The notes under the pieces were generated by a model, which searched no databases, was not told the DNA's origin, and saw only the letters and a list, made by a program, of their open reading frames with translations. A stretch of DNA of 64,000 nt from Agelas oroides (taxonomy: Eukaryota; Porifera; Demospongiae; Agelasida; Agelasidae): positions 25,745,316 through 25,809,315 of the forward strand of contig OX422183.1 of NCBI GenBank assembly GCA_949130485.1. The letters run 5' to 3'. Position 1 is the stretch's first letter; each line of letters starts with the position of its first letter. Position numbers and translations under genes: made by a program. Positions 22,123-34,447 of the stretch are shown here, in pieces.

Positions 22123-24705
22123 GATGAATGTCTCATTCCCATATTACATTGCATTTTGTGACTTCATACTTTATGCATCTGGAAATTTTCACCTAATGAA
22201 CATCAATTTGCCAGCTGGTGTTGGTGCACCCCCACTTGACGCACAACTGCCTCTGTTGCTGTCCCACTATCCATTCCATGTTCTGCTTCTGTGTCTTTCA
22301 CTTTGTCCGTCTGTCCCTGTCCCTACGTCCCTGTCAATGTCCCTGTCACTATCCCTGTTCCCCTGTCCCTGTTGCTGTCACTATCCCTGGCCCCTGTCCC
22401 TATTCCTCTGTCCCTTTCTCTGTTCTAATCCGTCTGTCCCTGTCCCTATGTCTGTCCTTCTCCCCTTGCCCCGGTACCTGTCCCTGTCCATCTTCCTCTG
22501 TCCAAGGTCTGTCTCTGATCTCGTACCGGTACCAGTCCTTGCTTCTTTGTCATCTTCCCTCTCCCCTCCACTGTCGGCTCCTGTTTTTATCCCTCCAGGA
22601 CCATTTCTGGCCCTCTCTTCCCGTTCCCCCATTCCTGTCTCTCTGTCCCTGTCACTCTGTCCGTGTCTCAGTCGCTATTCCAGTCCCTCTTTCCTTATTC
22701 TTGTCCGTCTGTTGTGCTTCTGTTCCTGTCCAAGCCCCCATTTCCATGTCCCTTTCCGTAGATCCCCGTTTCTGTCCTCCTTTCCCTGTTCCTGTCCCTG
22801 TCTGTCTGTCAGAGTCCCTGTCCTTCGGTCCATGTCCATCTGCCCTTTCTCTGTTCCTGTACCTTTCGCTGTGATTCCTTCCTGTCCCTCTCTCATCCTG
22901 TCACTGTCCCTCTCTCCCTTTCCCTACGTCTGTCAATTGTCCATCCGTCCCTGTGTCCTTGTCCATCTGTCCTTGCCCCTATTTCTGTGTCCTTCTCCCT
23001 GTTCACCTGTCCCCCTGTCCCTGTCCTCTGTTCCGATCCCTGTCCCTCTGTCCTTGTCCCCTGTCACTCTCCCTGTCACTCTCCCTGTCACTCTCCCTGT
23101 CCCTCTGTGCTGTCCCTCTGTCCTTCTCCCTCTGTCCTTGTCCCTCTGTTCCGGTCCCGTTCCCTCTGTCCTTGTCCCCTGTCCCCCTGTCGCTGACCCT
23201 CTGTCCCTGTCCCTCTGTGCTATCCCTCTGTCCTTCTCCCTCTGTCCTTGTCCCTCTGTCCCTGTCCCTCTGTCGTGTCCCTCAGTCCCTGTCCCCTGTC
23301 CCCCTGTCCCTCTCCCTCTGTCATGTCCCTCAGTCCCTGTTCTTCTTTCCCTATTCCGGTCCATTTGTCCCTGTTCATGTGTCCTGGTCTGTCTGTCCTT
23401 TCCCCTATTTCTGAGCATCTCTACCTGTTCCCCTGTCCGCCTGTCCCCCTGTCCCTGTCCCTCTGTCCCTGTGACTGTGTCCCTGTTCCTGCCTATGTTT
23501 CTATCCACCTCCCTCTTCCTTCTCCCCATCCCTCTGTCCCTTTACATCTCTCCCTGTCCCTCTGTCCTTATCCATCTGTCACTCTGTCCCTGTTCCAGTC
23601 CTTGTCCGTCTGTATCTGTTCCTCTTTGTGTCCCTCTCCTTGTCCCTCTGTCCCTGTACCTATCTCCCTTTCTCTGTCCCTGTCCTCATCTCAGTCTCCC
23701 TCTTCATTATCCATATCCCTTTATCCCTGTACATCTGGCCCTGTCACTGTGTTCCTGTTCCTGTCTTTGTCCCGATCCGTCTCCCTCTTCCATGTCCCCA
23801 TCCCTCTGTCCTTGTCTCTCTGTCCTTGTCCCTCTGTCCCTGTCCCTCTGTCCCTGTCCCTCTATCCCTGTCCCTCTGTTCTTGTCCCTGTCCTTGTCCC
23901 TCTGTTTCTGTCTCATCTCTACTAGTCCCTATACCTCTTTCCTTATTCCAGTGCCTGCGTCCTTGTGCATCTGTCCTTCCCCTATTTCTGTGTCCCTCTC
24001 CCTGTCCTCCTCTCCCACTCTCGGTGTCCCTCTGTCCCTGTCCCTGTCCCTCTGTCCTTGTCACTCTGTCCCTGTCCCTCTGTCCTTTTTCCCTGTCACT
24101 CTCCCTGTACCCCTGTCCCTGTCCCTGTTTGTGTCCTTCTCCGTGTCCCTCTGTCCCTGTACCTGTCTCCTTGTCTCTCTTCCCGCCCTTGTCTCTCTTC
24201 CTGCCCTTGTCTCTATCTCCCTCTTCCTTGTCCATATCCCTTTGTCCCTGTACATCTGGCACTGTCACTCTGTCCCTGTACCTATCTCCCTATCTCTGTC
24301 CCTGTCCTCCTCTCTATCTCCCTTTACCTTATCCGTATCCCTTTGTCCTTGTACATCTCGCCCTGTCACTCTGTGCCTGTTCCTGTCTTTGTCCCTATCC
24401 ATCTCCCTCTTCCTTGTCCCCATCCCTCTGTCCCTGTACCTCTCTACTTTTCCCTCTGTCTCTGTCCCTCTGTCCTTGTCCCTCTGTCTCTGTCCCTCTG
24501 TCCTTGTCCCTCTGTCTCTGTCCCTCTGTCCTTGTCCCTCTGTCCCTGTCCCTCTGTCCTTGTCCCCTGCCACTCTCCCTGTCCCCCTACCCTTGTCCCT
24601 TGGTTGTGTCCCTCAGTCCCTGTCCCTCTGTCTCTGTCTCATCTCCCCTTGTCCCTATACCTCTTTCCTTATTCCAGTCCCTGTGTCCCTGTCCCTATGT
24701 CCTTG

Positions 24706-25137
24706 CAGGCCCGTAGGAAGCAAATTTGAAATGGTCCGGCGATATTACGGCGCGAAGCGCGCGCATAATACACACGCCCCGCCCCCAGCAAATTACTATG
24801 CTCTCAAATTACTTTTTACACCGTTTTGAAGCTGTCAGTGTCGCTGAATCCTCAAAGATTTGGCTGCACGCGGCAGTTACACCTTTGAACGAGGTATTAT
24901 TGTCAGCGAACTTTCTTGTCTTCGTCGCCATAACGGTGTTACAGTAAATTCGATCGCTCAAAAATTTTATCACAGCGCTAATATTTCCGCCAAGCCAAGG
25001 TCCCTAGTACGGTAATCTTGGAGCAAGAATTGGACAAAACGCCCGGCGAAACTTATACGGCATTTTCTGCGCGGGTTGGTTGGCCGAACATTGGTCCGGC
25101 GGCCGCCGGACCTGCCGGACCTGCTCCTACGGCCCTG
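24706..25137. mobile_element. 432-bp non-autonomous DNA transposon (MITE-like) with TIRs and 5-bp target duplication
   Basis: The element begins CAGGCCCGTAGGA and ends TCCTACGGCCCTG, 13-bp terminal inverted repeats with one mismatch. It is flanked on both sides by CCTTG (24701-24705 and 25138-25142). Uninterrupted copies of the target read ATGTCCTTGTGCATCTG elsewhere (for example 37604-37620), so the empty site can be reconstructed. The interior is not satellite and has no plausible transposase frame; GC-rich sequence lies near both ends. A CAG-starting TIR with a 5-bp duplication would suit a hAT-related group, but superfamily is uncertain. It occurs in A3 only. Confidence 0.82.
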
Positions 25138-28100
25138 CCTTGTGCATCTGTCCTTCACCTACTTCTTTGTCCCTCTCCCTGTCCTACTGTCGTGCTGTCC
25201 CTGTCCTTTTGTCCCTGTCCCTCGGTCCCTGTCCCTGTCCTCTGTCCTTGTCTCTCTGTCCCTGTCCCTCTGTGGCACTCACCCTGTCCCCCTGTCCCTG
25301 TCCTTATTTGTGTCCCTCTCCATGTCCCTCTGTCCCTGTACCTGTCTCCTTGTCTCTGTCCCTGTCCTTGTCTCTATCTCCCTCTTCCTTGTCCATATCC
25401 CTTTGTCCCCGTACATCTGGAACTGTCACTCTGTCCCTGATCCTGTTTGTGTCCATATCCATCTCCGTCTTCCTTGTCCCTTTCCCTCTGGCCCTGTCCA
25501 TCTGGCCCTGTCTCTCTGTCCCTGTTCCTGACCATCTGTCTCTGTCCTTCTCACTGTCACTCTATCCCTCTCTCTGTCCCTGTGTCCCTTTCAATTTTTA
25601 CATCCCTCTGTCCCCGTTGTCCTGTCTATGTCCCAGTCCAAGTCCTTGTCACTATGTATCTCTCTCTTCCCTGTCCTTCTATCCTGGTCCCTCTGTTCCC
25701 GTTCCTTTCTATCTGTCATAGTCCCTGTCCCTTTGCTGTCATTCATTTCCTCTCCCTGTCTCAGTCCCTCTGTCCCCCAGTCTCTGTCTCTATGTGTGTC
25801 CTTGTCCCTGTCACTCTATCCCTGTTCCTGTTCCTGTCCCTCTGCAGCTCTCCCTGTCCTTCAACCCCTGACCCTGTACCTGTCGTTATCACCATCGGTC
25901 CGTCCCTGTCTGTATCACCCTGTCCCCGTTCCTGTCCCTCTCCCGGTTCCCATCCGTCTGTCCCTCTGTTTCCCTTTCCCTCTGTTCCTGTCCCTATGTC
26001 TGATCTTATCCCTCTCCCCCGGTCTGACTATTCCTGTCGGTCCCTGTCCTTGTTCCACTCTTTGTCCCTGCCCTTGTTCCTGTTCCCATCCATGTCTGTG
26101 TCAATTTCCCTGTTCCTGTGCCTTTGTTTCTGTTGCTATATGTCCCTGTCCTGGTCCCTCTGTCCTTTCCATCTGTTCCCGTCACTCAGTCCCTGTTGCC
26201 TGTTCCTGTCTATCTGTCACAGTCCCTATCCATCTGACATTGTCTCTGTCATTGTCTCTGTCCCCGTGCATTTCGCTGTCCTTATTGCTATCCCCAACTC
26301 GCTGTCCCTCTGTCCCTGTTCATCTCCCTCTTCCTTGTTCATACCCCTTTCTCCCTATCCATCTCCCTCTTTCTTGTACCTATCCCTCTCTTCCTGTCCC
26401 TCTGTCCCTGTCCCTGTCCTTGTCCGTCTGTCCTTGTCCCTGGCCCTATTTGTGTCCCTCTCCCTGTTCCTCTGTCCCTGCACCTATCTCCCTGTCTCTG
26501 TCCCTCTCCTCATCTCTATCTCCCTTTTCCTTATCCATGTCCTTTTCTCCCTGTACATCTCGCCCTATCACTCTGTCCCTGTTCCTGTCTTTGTCCCTAT
26601 CCATCTCCCTCTTCCTTGTTCATATCCGTTTGTCCCTGTACATCTGGCCCTGTCACTCTGTTCCTGTTCCTGTCCATCTGTCTCTGTCCCTGTCACTGTC
26701 CCTCTATCCCTCTCTCTGTCCCTGTGTCCCTTTCAATTTTTCCGTCCCACTGTCCCTGTTCTCCTGTCTATGTCCCAGTCCCAGTCCTTGTGCCTATGTA
26801 TCTCCCTCTTCCCTGTCCTTCTATCCTTGTCCCTCTGTCCCCATTCCTTTCTCTCTGACATAGTCCCTGTCCCTTTGCTGTCATTCATTTCCTATCCCTC
26901 CTGTCATTGTCCCTTTCCCTGTGACTCTATCCCTCTTCCTGTTCCTGTCCCTCTGCAGCTGTCCCTGTCCTTCAACCCCTGTCCCTGTTCCTGTCGTTAT
27001 CACTACCGCTCTGTCCCTGTCTGTGTCACCCTGTCCCCGTTCCTGTCCCTCTCCCGGTTCCCATCCATCTGTCCCTCTGTTTCTCTTTCCCTCTGTTCCT
27101 GTCCCTATGTCTGGCCTTGTCCCTTTCCCCCGCTCTGACTATACCTGTCGCTCCCTGTCCTTGTTCCTCTCTTTGTCCCTGCCCTTGTTCCTGTTCCTGT
27201 CCCTGTCTGTGTCACTTTGTGTCACTCTGTCCGTATCCCTGTCCCTCTGTCCCTGTTTGTGTCACCCTGTTCATGTTCCTGTCCTGTGTCACTGTTCCTC
27301 TGTCCCTGTCCCTATGTCTGTCCTTGTTTCTCTGTCCCTGTCTGACTATTCCTGTCGCTGTCCGTCTGTTGTTGTTTCTCTGTCCGTGTCTGACTATTCC
27401 TGTCACTGTCCCTCTGTCCCTGTCATGTCCTGTCCCTGTCCTGTCCCTGTCCCTCTGTCCCTCTCTCCCTGTCCTGTCCATGTTCCTGTCCGTGTTCCTG
27501 TCCCTTTCTTCCTGTTCCTATGTCCCATTGCCTGTTTGTGTGTCCATGTCCCAGTCCATTTCCCTCCACCCCTGTCCTTCTCCCCTGGTCCCTCTCTCCC
27601 TGTCTATCTGTTCCTGTCACTCAGTCCCCGTTCCCTGTTCCTGGGAGCTGTCTATCTGTCACAGTCCCTATCCCTCTGTCCCTATCGATTTTGCCTTGTC
27701 TTTGTCCCTGGCCCTATTGCTGTGATTTCCTTCCTGTCCCTATCGCTGTCCCAAACTACCTTTTTCTCTCTCACTCTGTCCCTATCCCTCTGTCCCTATC
27801 CCTCTGTCCCTGTCCCTTTTCCTGTCCCTATCCTTGTCCGTCTGTCCTGTCTGTGTCGCCCTGTCCCTGTTCCTGTCCCTCTTTCCTTATTCTTCTCCGT
27901 CTGTTGTCCTTCTGTTCCTGTCCAAGTCCCCCTTTCCATGTCCATTTCCGTAGATCCCCGTTTCTGTCCTCCTTTCCCTGTTCCTGTCCCTGTCTGTCTG
28001 TCACAGTCCCTGTCCTTCGGTCCATGTTCATCTGCCCTTTCTCTGTTCCTGTACCTTTCACTGTCATACCTTCCTGTCCCTCTCTCAGCCTGTCACTGTC

Positions 28101-29660
28101 ACTGTCCCTCTGTCCCTTTCCCTACGTCTGTCAATTGTCCCACCGTCCCTGTGTCCTTGTCCTTCTGTCCTTCCCCTATTTCTGTGTCCCTCTCCCTGTC
28201 CTCCTGTCCCTGTCCCTCTGTCCCTGTCCCTCTGTCCCTGTCCATCTCTCCTTGTCCCCTGTCACTCTCCCTGCCCCCCTGTCCCTATTTGTGTCCCTCT
28301 CCATGTCGTACCTGTCTCCTTGTCTCTGTCCCTGTCCTTCTCTCTATCTCCCTCTTCCTTGTCCACATCCCTTTGTCCCTGTACATCTGGCACTGTCACT
28401 CTGTCCCTGTTCCTGTCTTTGTCCATATCCATCTCCGTCTTCCTTGTCCCCATCCCTCTGTCCCTGTACATCTGGCCCTGTCACTCTGTCCCTCTTCCTG
28501 TCTTTGTCCCTACCCATCTCCCTCTTCCTTGTCCCCATCCCCCTGTCCCTGTACATCTGTCCCTGTCACTCTGTCCCTCTTCCTGTCTTTGTCCCTATCC
28601 ATCCCCCTCTTCCTTGTTCATAGCCCTTTGTCCCTGTACATCTGGCGCTGTCACTCTGTCCCTGTTCCTGTCCTTATCCGTCTGACCCTGTCCCTGTTCC
28701 TCTTTGTGTCCTTCTCCTTGTCCCTCTGTCCCTGTACCTATTTGTGTTCCTCTCCTTGTCCCTCTGTCCCTGTACCTATCTCCCTTTCTCTGTCCCTGTC
28801 CTAATCTCTATCTCCCTCTTCATTATCCATATCCCTTTGTCCCTGTACATCTGGCCCTGTCACTGTGTCCCTGTTCCTGTCTTTGTCCCTATCCATCTCC
28901 CTCTTCCATGTCCCCATCCCTCTGTCCCTGTATATCTCTCCCTGTCCCTCTTTCCCTCTCCCTCTGTCCTTGTCCCTCTGTCCTTGTTCCTCTCTCTCTG
29001 TCTCATCTCTCCTTGTCCCTATACCTCTTTCCTTATTCCAGTCCCTGTGTCCTTGTGCATCTGTCCTTCCCCTATTCCTGTGTCCCTCTCCCTTTCCTCC
29101 TGTCTCGCTGTCTCTGTCCCTCTGTCCCTGTCCCTGTCCCTCTGTCCTAATCACTATGTCCCTGTCCCTTTGTCCTTGTTCCCTGTCACTCTTCCTGTAC
29201 CCCTGTCCCTGTCCCTCTTTGCGTGTCCCTCTCCATGTCCCTCTGTCCCTGTACCTGTCTCCTTGTCTCTCTCCCTGACCTTGACCCTATCTCCCTCTTC
29301 CTTGTCCATATCCCTCTGTCCCCATACATCTGCCCTGTCACTCTGTCCCTCTTCCTGTCTTTGTCCTATCCATCTGTTCATATCCCTTTGTCCTTGTACA
29401 TCTGGCCCTGTCACTCTGTCCCTGTTCCTGTCTTTGTCCTTATCCATCTCCCTCCTCCATGTCCCCATCCCTCTGTCCCTGTCCCTCTGTCCTTGGCCCT
29501 CTGTCACTCTGTTGCTGTTCCCTGTCACTCTGTCCCTGTTCCTGTCCTTGTCCATCTGTCCTTGTCCCTGTCCCTATTTGTGTACCTCTCCCTGTCCCTC
29601 TGTCCATGTACCTGTCTTCCTGTCTGTGTCCCTGTCATCGTCTCTATCTCCCTCTTCCTT

Positions 29661-30146
29661 GTCCATATCCCTATGTCCCTGTACATCTCGCCCTGTCATT
29701 CTGTCCTTGTTTCTTCGTTCCTATTCATCTCCCTCTTCCTTGTCCATATCCCTATGTCCCTGTACATCTCGCCCTGTCACTCTGTCCTTGTTTCTTCGTT
29801 CCTATTCATCTCCCTCTTCCTTGTCCATATCCCTATGTCCCTGTACATCTCGCCCTGTCACTCTGTCCCTGTTTCTTCGTCCCTATTCATCTCCCTCTTC
29901 CTTGTCCATATCCCTATGTCCCTGTACATCTCGCCCTGTCACTCTGTCCCTGTTTCTTTGTCCCTATTCATCTCCCTCTTCCTTGTCCATATCCCTATGT
30001 CCCTGTACATCTCGCCCTGTCACTCTGTCCCTGTTTCTTTGTCCCTATTCATCTCCCTCTACCATTTCCATATCCCTTTGTTCCTGTACATCTCGCCCAG
30101 TCACTCTCTCCCTGTTCCTGTCTTTGTCCCTATCCATCTCCCTCTT
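29661..30146 (+). repeat. Local 81-bp tandem expansion in A3
   Basis: The word GTCCATATCCCTATGTCC recurs at 29661, 29742, 29823, 29904 and 29985, exactly 81 bp apart, with a diverged sixth copy at 30066. Each unit contains GTACATCTCGCCCTGTCA and a TTTCTT(C/T)GT segment. The matching region of A1 (near 4485-4600) has only the first and the diverged last copy, so four copies were gained here. Confidence 0.9.
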
Positions 30147-32210
30147 CCTTGTCCCTATCCCTCTGTCCGTGTACATCTGACCCTGTCACTCTGCTCCTGT
30201 TCCTGCCTTTGTTCCCTTCCATCTCCCTTTTCCTTGTTCATATCCGTTTGTCCCTGTACATCTGGCCCTGTCACTCTGTTCCTGTTCCTGTCCATCTGTC
30301 TCTGTCTTTGTCACTGTCCCTCTATCCCTCTCTCTGTCCCTGTGTCCCTTTCAATTTTTCCGTCCCACTGTCCCTGTTCTCCTGTCTATGTCCCAGTCCC
30401 AGTCCTTGTGCCTATGTATCTCCCTCTTCCCTGTCCTTCTATCCTTGTCCCTCTGTCCCCGTTCCTTTCTATCTGTCATAGTCCCTGTCCCTTTGCTGTC
30501 ATTCATTTCCTATCCCTCCTGTCATTGTCCCTGTCCCTGTGACTCTATCCCTCTTCCTGTTCCTGTCCCTCTGCAGCTGTCCCTGTCCTTCAACCCCTGT
30601 CCCTGTTCCTGTCGTTATCACTACCGCTCTGTCCCTGTCTGTGTCACCCTGTCCCCGTTCCTGTCCCTCTCCCGGTTCCCATCCGTCTGTCCCTCTGTTT
30701 CTCTTTCCCTCTGTTCCTGTCCCTATGTCTGGCCTTGTCCCTTTCCCCCGGTCTGACTATACCTGTCGCTCCCTGTCCTTGTTCCTCTCTTTGTCCCTGC
30801 CCTTGTTCCTGTTCCTGTCCCTGTCTGTGTCACTTTGTCTGTGTCACTCTGTCCGTATCCCTGTCCCTCTGTCCCTGTTTGTGTCACCCTGTTCATGTTC
30901 CTGTCCTATGTCACTGTTCCTCTGTCCATGTCCCTATGTCTGTCCTTGTTTCTCTGTCCCTGTCTGACTATTCCTGTCGCTGTCCCTCTGTTGTTGTTTC
31001 TCTGTCCGTGTCTGACTATTCCTGTCACTGTCCCTCTGTCCCTGTCATGTCCTGTCCCTTTTTCCTTATTCTTCTCCGTCTGTTGTCCTTCTGTTCCTGT
31101 CCAAGTCCCCCTTTCCATGTCCATTTCCGTAGATCCCCGTTTCTGTCCTCCTTTCCCTGTTCCTGTCCCTGTCTGTCTGTCACAGTCCCTGTCCTTCGGT
31201 CCGTGTCCATCTGTCATGTCTCTGTTCCTGTCCCTTTCGCTGTCATTCTTTCCCGTCCCTCTCTCACTCTGTCACTGTCCTTCTGTTCCTGTCACTCAGT
31301 CCCTGTTCCCTGTTCCTGGGTACTGATATCTGTCACAGTCCCTGTCCCTCTGTCCCTGTCGATCTGGCCTTGTCATGTCCCTGTCCCTATCGCTGTCCCA
31401 AACTACCTTTTCCTCTCTCCCTCTGTCCTTATCCCTCTGTCCCTGTCCCTTTTCCTGTCCCTATTCTTGTCCCTCTGTCCTGTCTTTGTCACCCTGTCCC
31501 TGTTCCCGTCGCTTTGTCTCTGTTTCTCCATCCCTTTCCCTGTTTCTATCTTTCTGTCTCAGTCCCTGTTTGTATGTCCCTCCGTTCCTGTCCCTGTCCA
31601 TTTCCCTGTCCATCTCCCTCTCTCCTTGTCCCGGATGTTGTCTCTCTATTCCTCCCTCTGTCCCTCTGTCCCTATCCATGTTCTCATATCTCTGCCCCTG
31701 TCCTTGTCCTTGTGCCTATTTGTCTCCCTCTTCCCTATCCTTCTTTCCAAGTCCCTCTGTTCCTGTTCATCTGTTCCGGCCGCTCTGTCCCTGTCCATCT
31801 GTTCCTGTCACTCTGTCCCTGTTCCTAACTATCTGTTACAGTCGCCCTACCATTGTACCACTGTCACTCTGTTCCTGTGACCCTCGACGTCCTTGTCCTT
31901 GTTACTATCCCTCTCTCCCTGTCCCTGTACCTGTGCCTTTGTCCCAAATTCTTTGTCCTTGTCCCTCTGTCCCTAACTCTTTCTCCTCTGTCCCTGTCTG
32001 TCTGTCCATCTTCCAGTTCCTCTACCTGTCCATATCCCTCTCTCCCTGTCCCTCTGTCCGTATCTCAGTCCTTGTCTTACTCTCCCTGTCCCCGTCCCCG
32101 TCCCTCCTTCCCTATTCATGTCCGTCTCTCCCTGTCCCTTTCCCTGTCTCTCTCTCATGCCTCTTTCGCTCCATCCCCCTCTCCCTGTGCCTGTGTTTGT
32201 CCTTCTGTCC

Positions 32211-34447
32211 TTGACTCTACCCTCTCTTTCGTTGATATACCTGGTTCTACTAGGTTCATTATGACATCCCCCAACTTTTGTAGTTGTACTGGATTACCCT
32301 TAACTCTACTTGGTTGTACTTGACTCACCCAACTCTATGCTATAATGCTCTACCAGGTTTAGTTGAACTCTCCTACAGTCTGCTACGTTGTACTACTAGA
32401 ATCTATACAACACTCTGTATCCCACTCTACCGTAGCTTCTAATGGAATCTGCCTGACTCCACTACACTCTACCATAGCTCTACCTGATTCTAAGGGAGTC
32501 TGCTTGACTCCACTTCTCTCTGCCATGGCTCTATCTGATTCTACTGGAGAGTATTTGCCTCCACCTAACTTCACCATGGATTTCCTGGTTCCAATCAATG
32601 CCACCCTTACTCTACATCTTTCTGGTTCTACTTGACTGTTGTTATTTTACAAAGATAGTGGTTTTGTTGCTTCTTACTTTCTTTTTTCCTACTTATATGC
32701 ACTTACTCCTTACTAAAGCATCCCTGCATGTCTCAATAAGTCATGCTAGAACTAGGGCAGAATCTGGATCTAGTGAGGTTTTCTGTATTGAAGAAGTCCC
32801 ACAATCAACTTCACACTGACATGAATTCTGCACAATGTAACACGCTATTCCAGCAGAAACCCTTCCCCCTGACTCACCTCAGAACCAGCCAACTCCCCCT
32901 CCACTTATCCCCAGTAACAGTCTAACCTCTTTCCACAACACGTACACTAGCTCCCAGCATGAAGAGTCCTTATCTGGATTCTTTCAATTATTCAGCCCTA
33001 CCCTAGCATACATGTAATCTGGAACAAATGGCCGTCACCCTCCCCCCCTCTCCCTCTCCCTCAAAGATCCCTACGGATTAGGGGAAGACATCATTTGCAC
33101 AGTTTTGTGAGTGTTACCTCAGCAAATGGGAGCTACGATGTGCGTCGTAGCAGTGTTGGCGCTCCCCCACCCGACACCCCAACCACTGCTGTGTAGCTAT
33201 CACTTGGATACACTGACAACGCAGTTGGAATGGAGGCGATGTAGCTACACTACCTGCAATGTTGAAGTTCTTAGAAGCTAGTAGCTATAGATAGTCAAGA
33301 GTACAAAAATCATATAAGCTAGGCAGTAATCTTGATGACATTCTGCCAAATGCATGCAACTGAACCAAAAAAAATGAGCAAAAAGTTTCCCCACTAGGGT
33401 GAGGTCTTGGGGTATTGGGCTACCACGACCCACGCAACACTACATGGCCAGAACAAGTCCCAGGTAACACCTGATGGCAGAGCCAGAGCCCCTCTCCTCC
33501 TTGCAGCTGGCTAGGCTGACACCCCTGGTTCCACTCCGTGTCCAGAGTCTGTGGGATGTAAGGGAGGAACAGAGCGGCCCCTAGACCATATCGAGCAGCC
33601 AACTCGCATAGCTCTGAACCTTCTAACAGCTTTGGTTATGACTGTTAGTCCCCACAATCTCCTGTAGGACACTCCCCAACAGCTGCGCACAGTGTGGGTA
33701 CTATTAAAAGTGTTTTTCTCCTATTTATACTGCTATAAAATGCGTCGCTAATAATTATGGGTTTCGAAACAATGAATATCATTAACGTCTAGTTAATTAC
33801 ATTTCCGCCTGCGCGTGCGCGCGTTCGCTTGCACCTCATTAGCCCTCGCGGTCGCGGAACCAGACTCGGACTCCGCGAGCTAACCAGATCCAAACGCAGA
33901 TTTTGTCACTACTGGCAGGAGCCGTGTGAAGGTCTGCAGTCTAGATCAAAGGACAAATGTTAGCTTCAGGCTAGGGTATAGCTGGAAGTAACAGCTAGCC
34001 ACACGATCATGGCTGAGAGTCAACGTACGTTACGTATCGGAGACAGTGCTGCATTACGTCACAGATGATGTGGTGTCTTCTGGTTTCCCATGGTGTCTCA
34101 TCGTCTAGCAGGTACAGGGTGCACTTGCAGATTGCTCTGAAATGAACAGTCAGTAAGATATCAAGGTGATTGTGTAACCAACATAGGCAGTGTTGTCCCA
34201 TTGTGTCTCATGATGTCACATGGGATCTCATGTTACATGATGGTTCGTGTTGTCTGATGGTTTCAAGGTTTCATGTCGAAGCACCCTGATGACCAGTGTT
34301 TTTGAAGCATATCTACCAAAAAAAAGTCACTTGGCCATAACTGCCCAACCCATTTGAGCCATAAATGCCCCACCCATTTATGATGTAAATGCCACACCCA
34401 TTTATCACAAATGCCACACCTATTCAAGCGATGAATGTCTCATTCCC
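32211..34447. repeat. Linker L3
   Basis: A linker without insertions and a good reference copy. The TCTAC/TGACTC-rich left part is at about 32211-32640, the anchor at 33443, TATAAAA at 33734, the CG-alternating stretch near 33805-33830 and the minisatellite at 34336-34430. I see no gene. The 90-codon frame at 32363-32635 again starts with TTG. Confidence 0.88.

Larger units (their letters stand above)
19751..22203. repeat. Linker L2
   Basis: Same order of parts as L1 but without the SINE. Distinctive features are a 5-bp insertion near 21035 (CCCCGCCCCTC in place of CCCCTC), a 150-bp tandem duplication of the TATA/CpG module (21271-21570), and four 24-bp minisatellite copies. The end is also altered: at 22140 the first satellite leader copy is replaced by about 40 bp of unrelated sequence (ATATTACATTGC...), and only the second leader copy is kept. 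The 5-bp insertion shifts the 60-codon minus-strand frame seen in other linkers, which argues against that frame being a gene. Confidence 0.88.
22204..32210 (+). repeat. Satellite block A3
   Basis: About 10 kb of the hexamer satellite. It contains a TIR element at 24706-25137 and a regular 81-bp expansion near 29661-30146. It lacks the AT-rich island found in A1, A2, A4 and A5. At about 31057 the sequence jumps from a block matching A1 near 5810 to one matching A1 near 6287, a further internal rearrangement. Secondary spacing of GTACATCT at 28381, 28466, 28551 and 28636 is exactly 85 bp. Confidence 0.92.
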
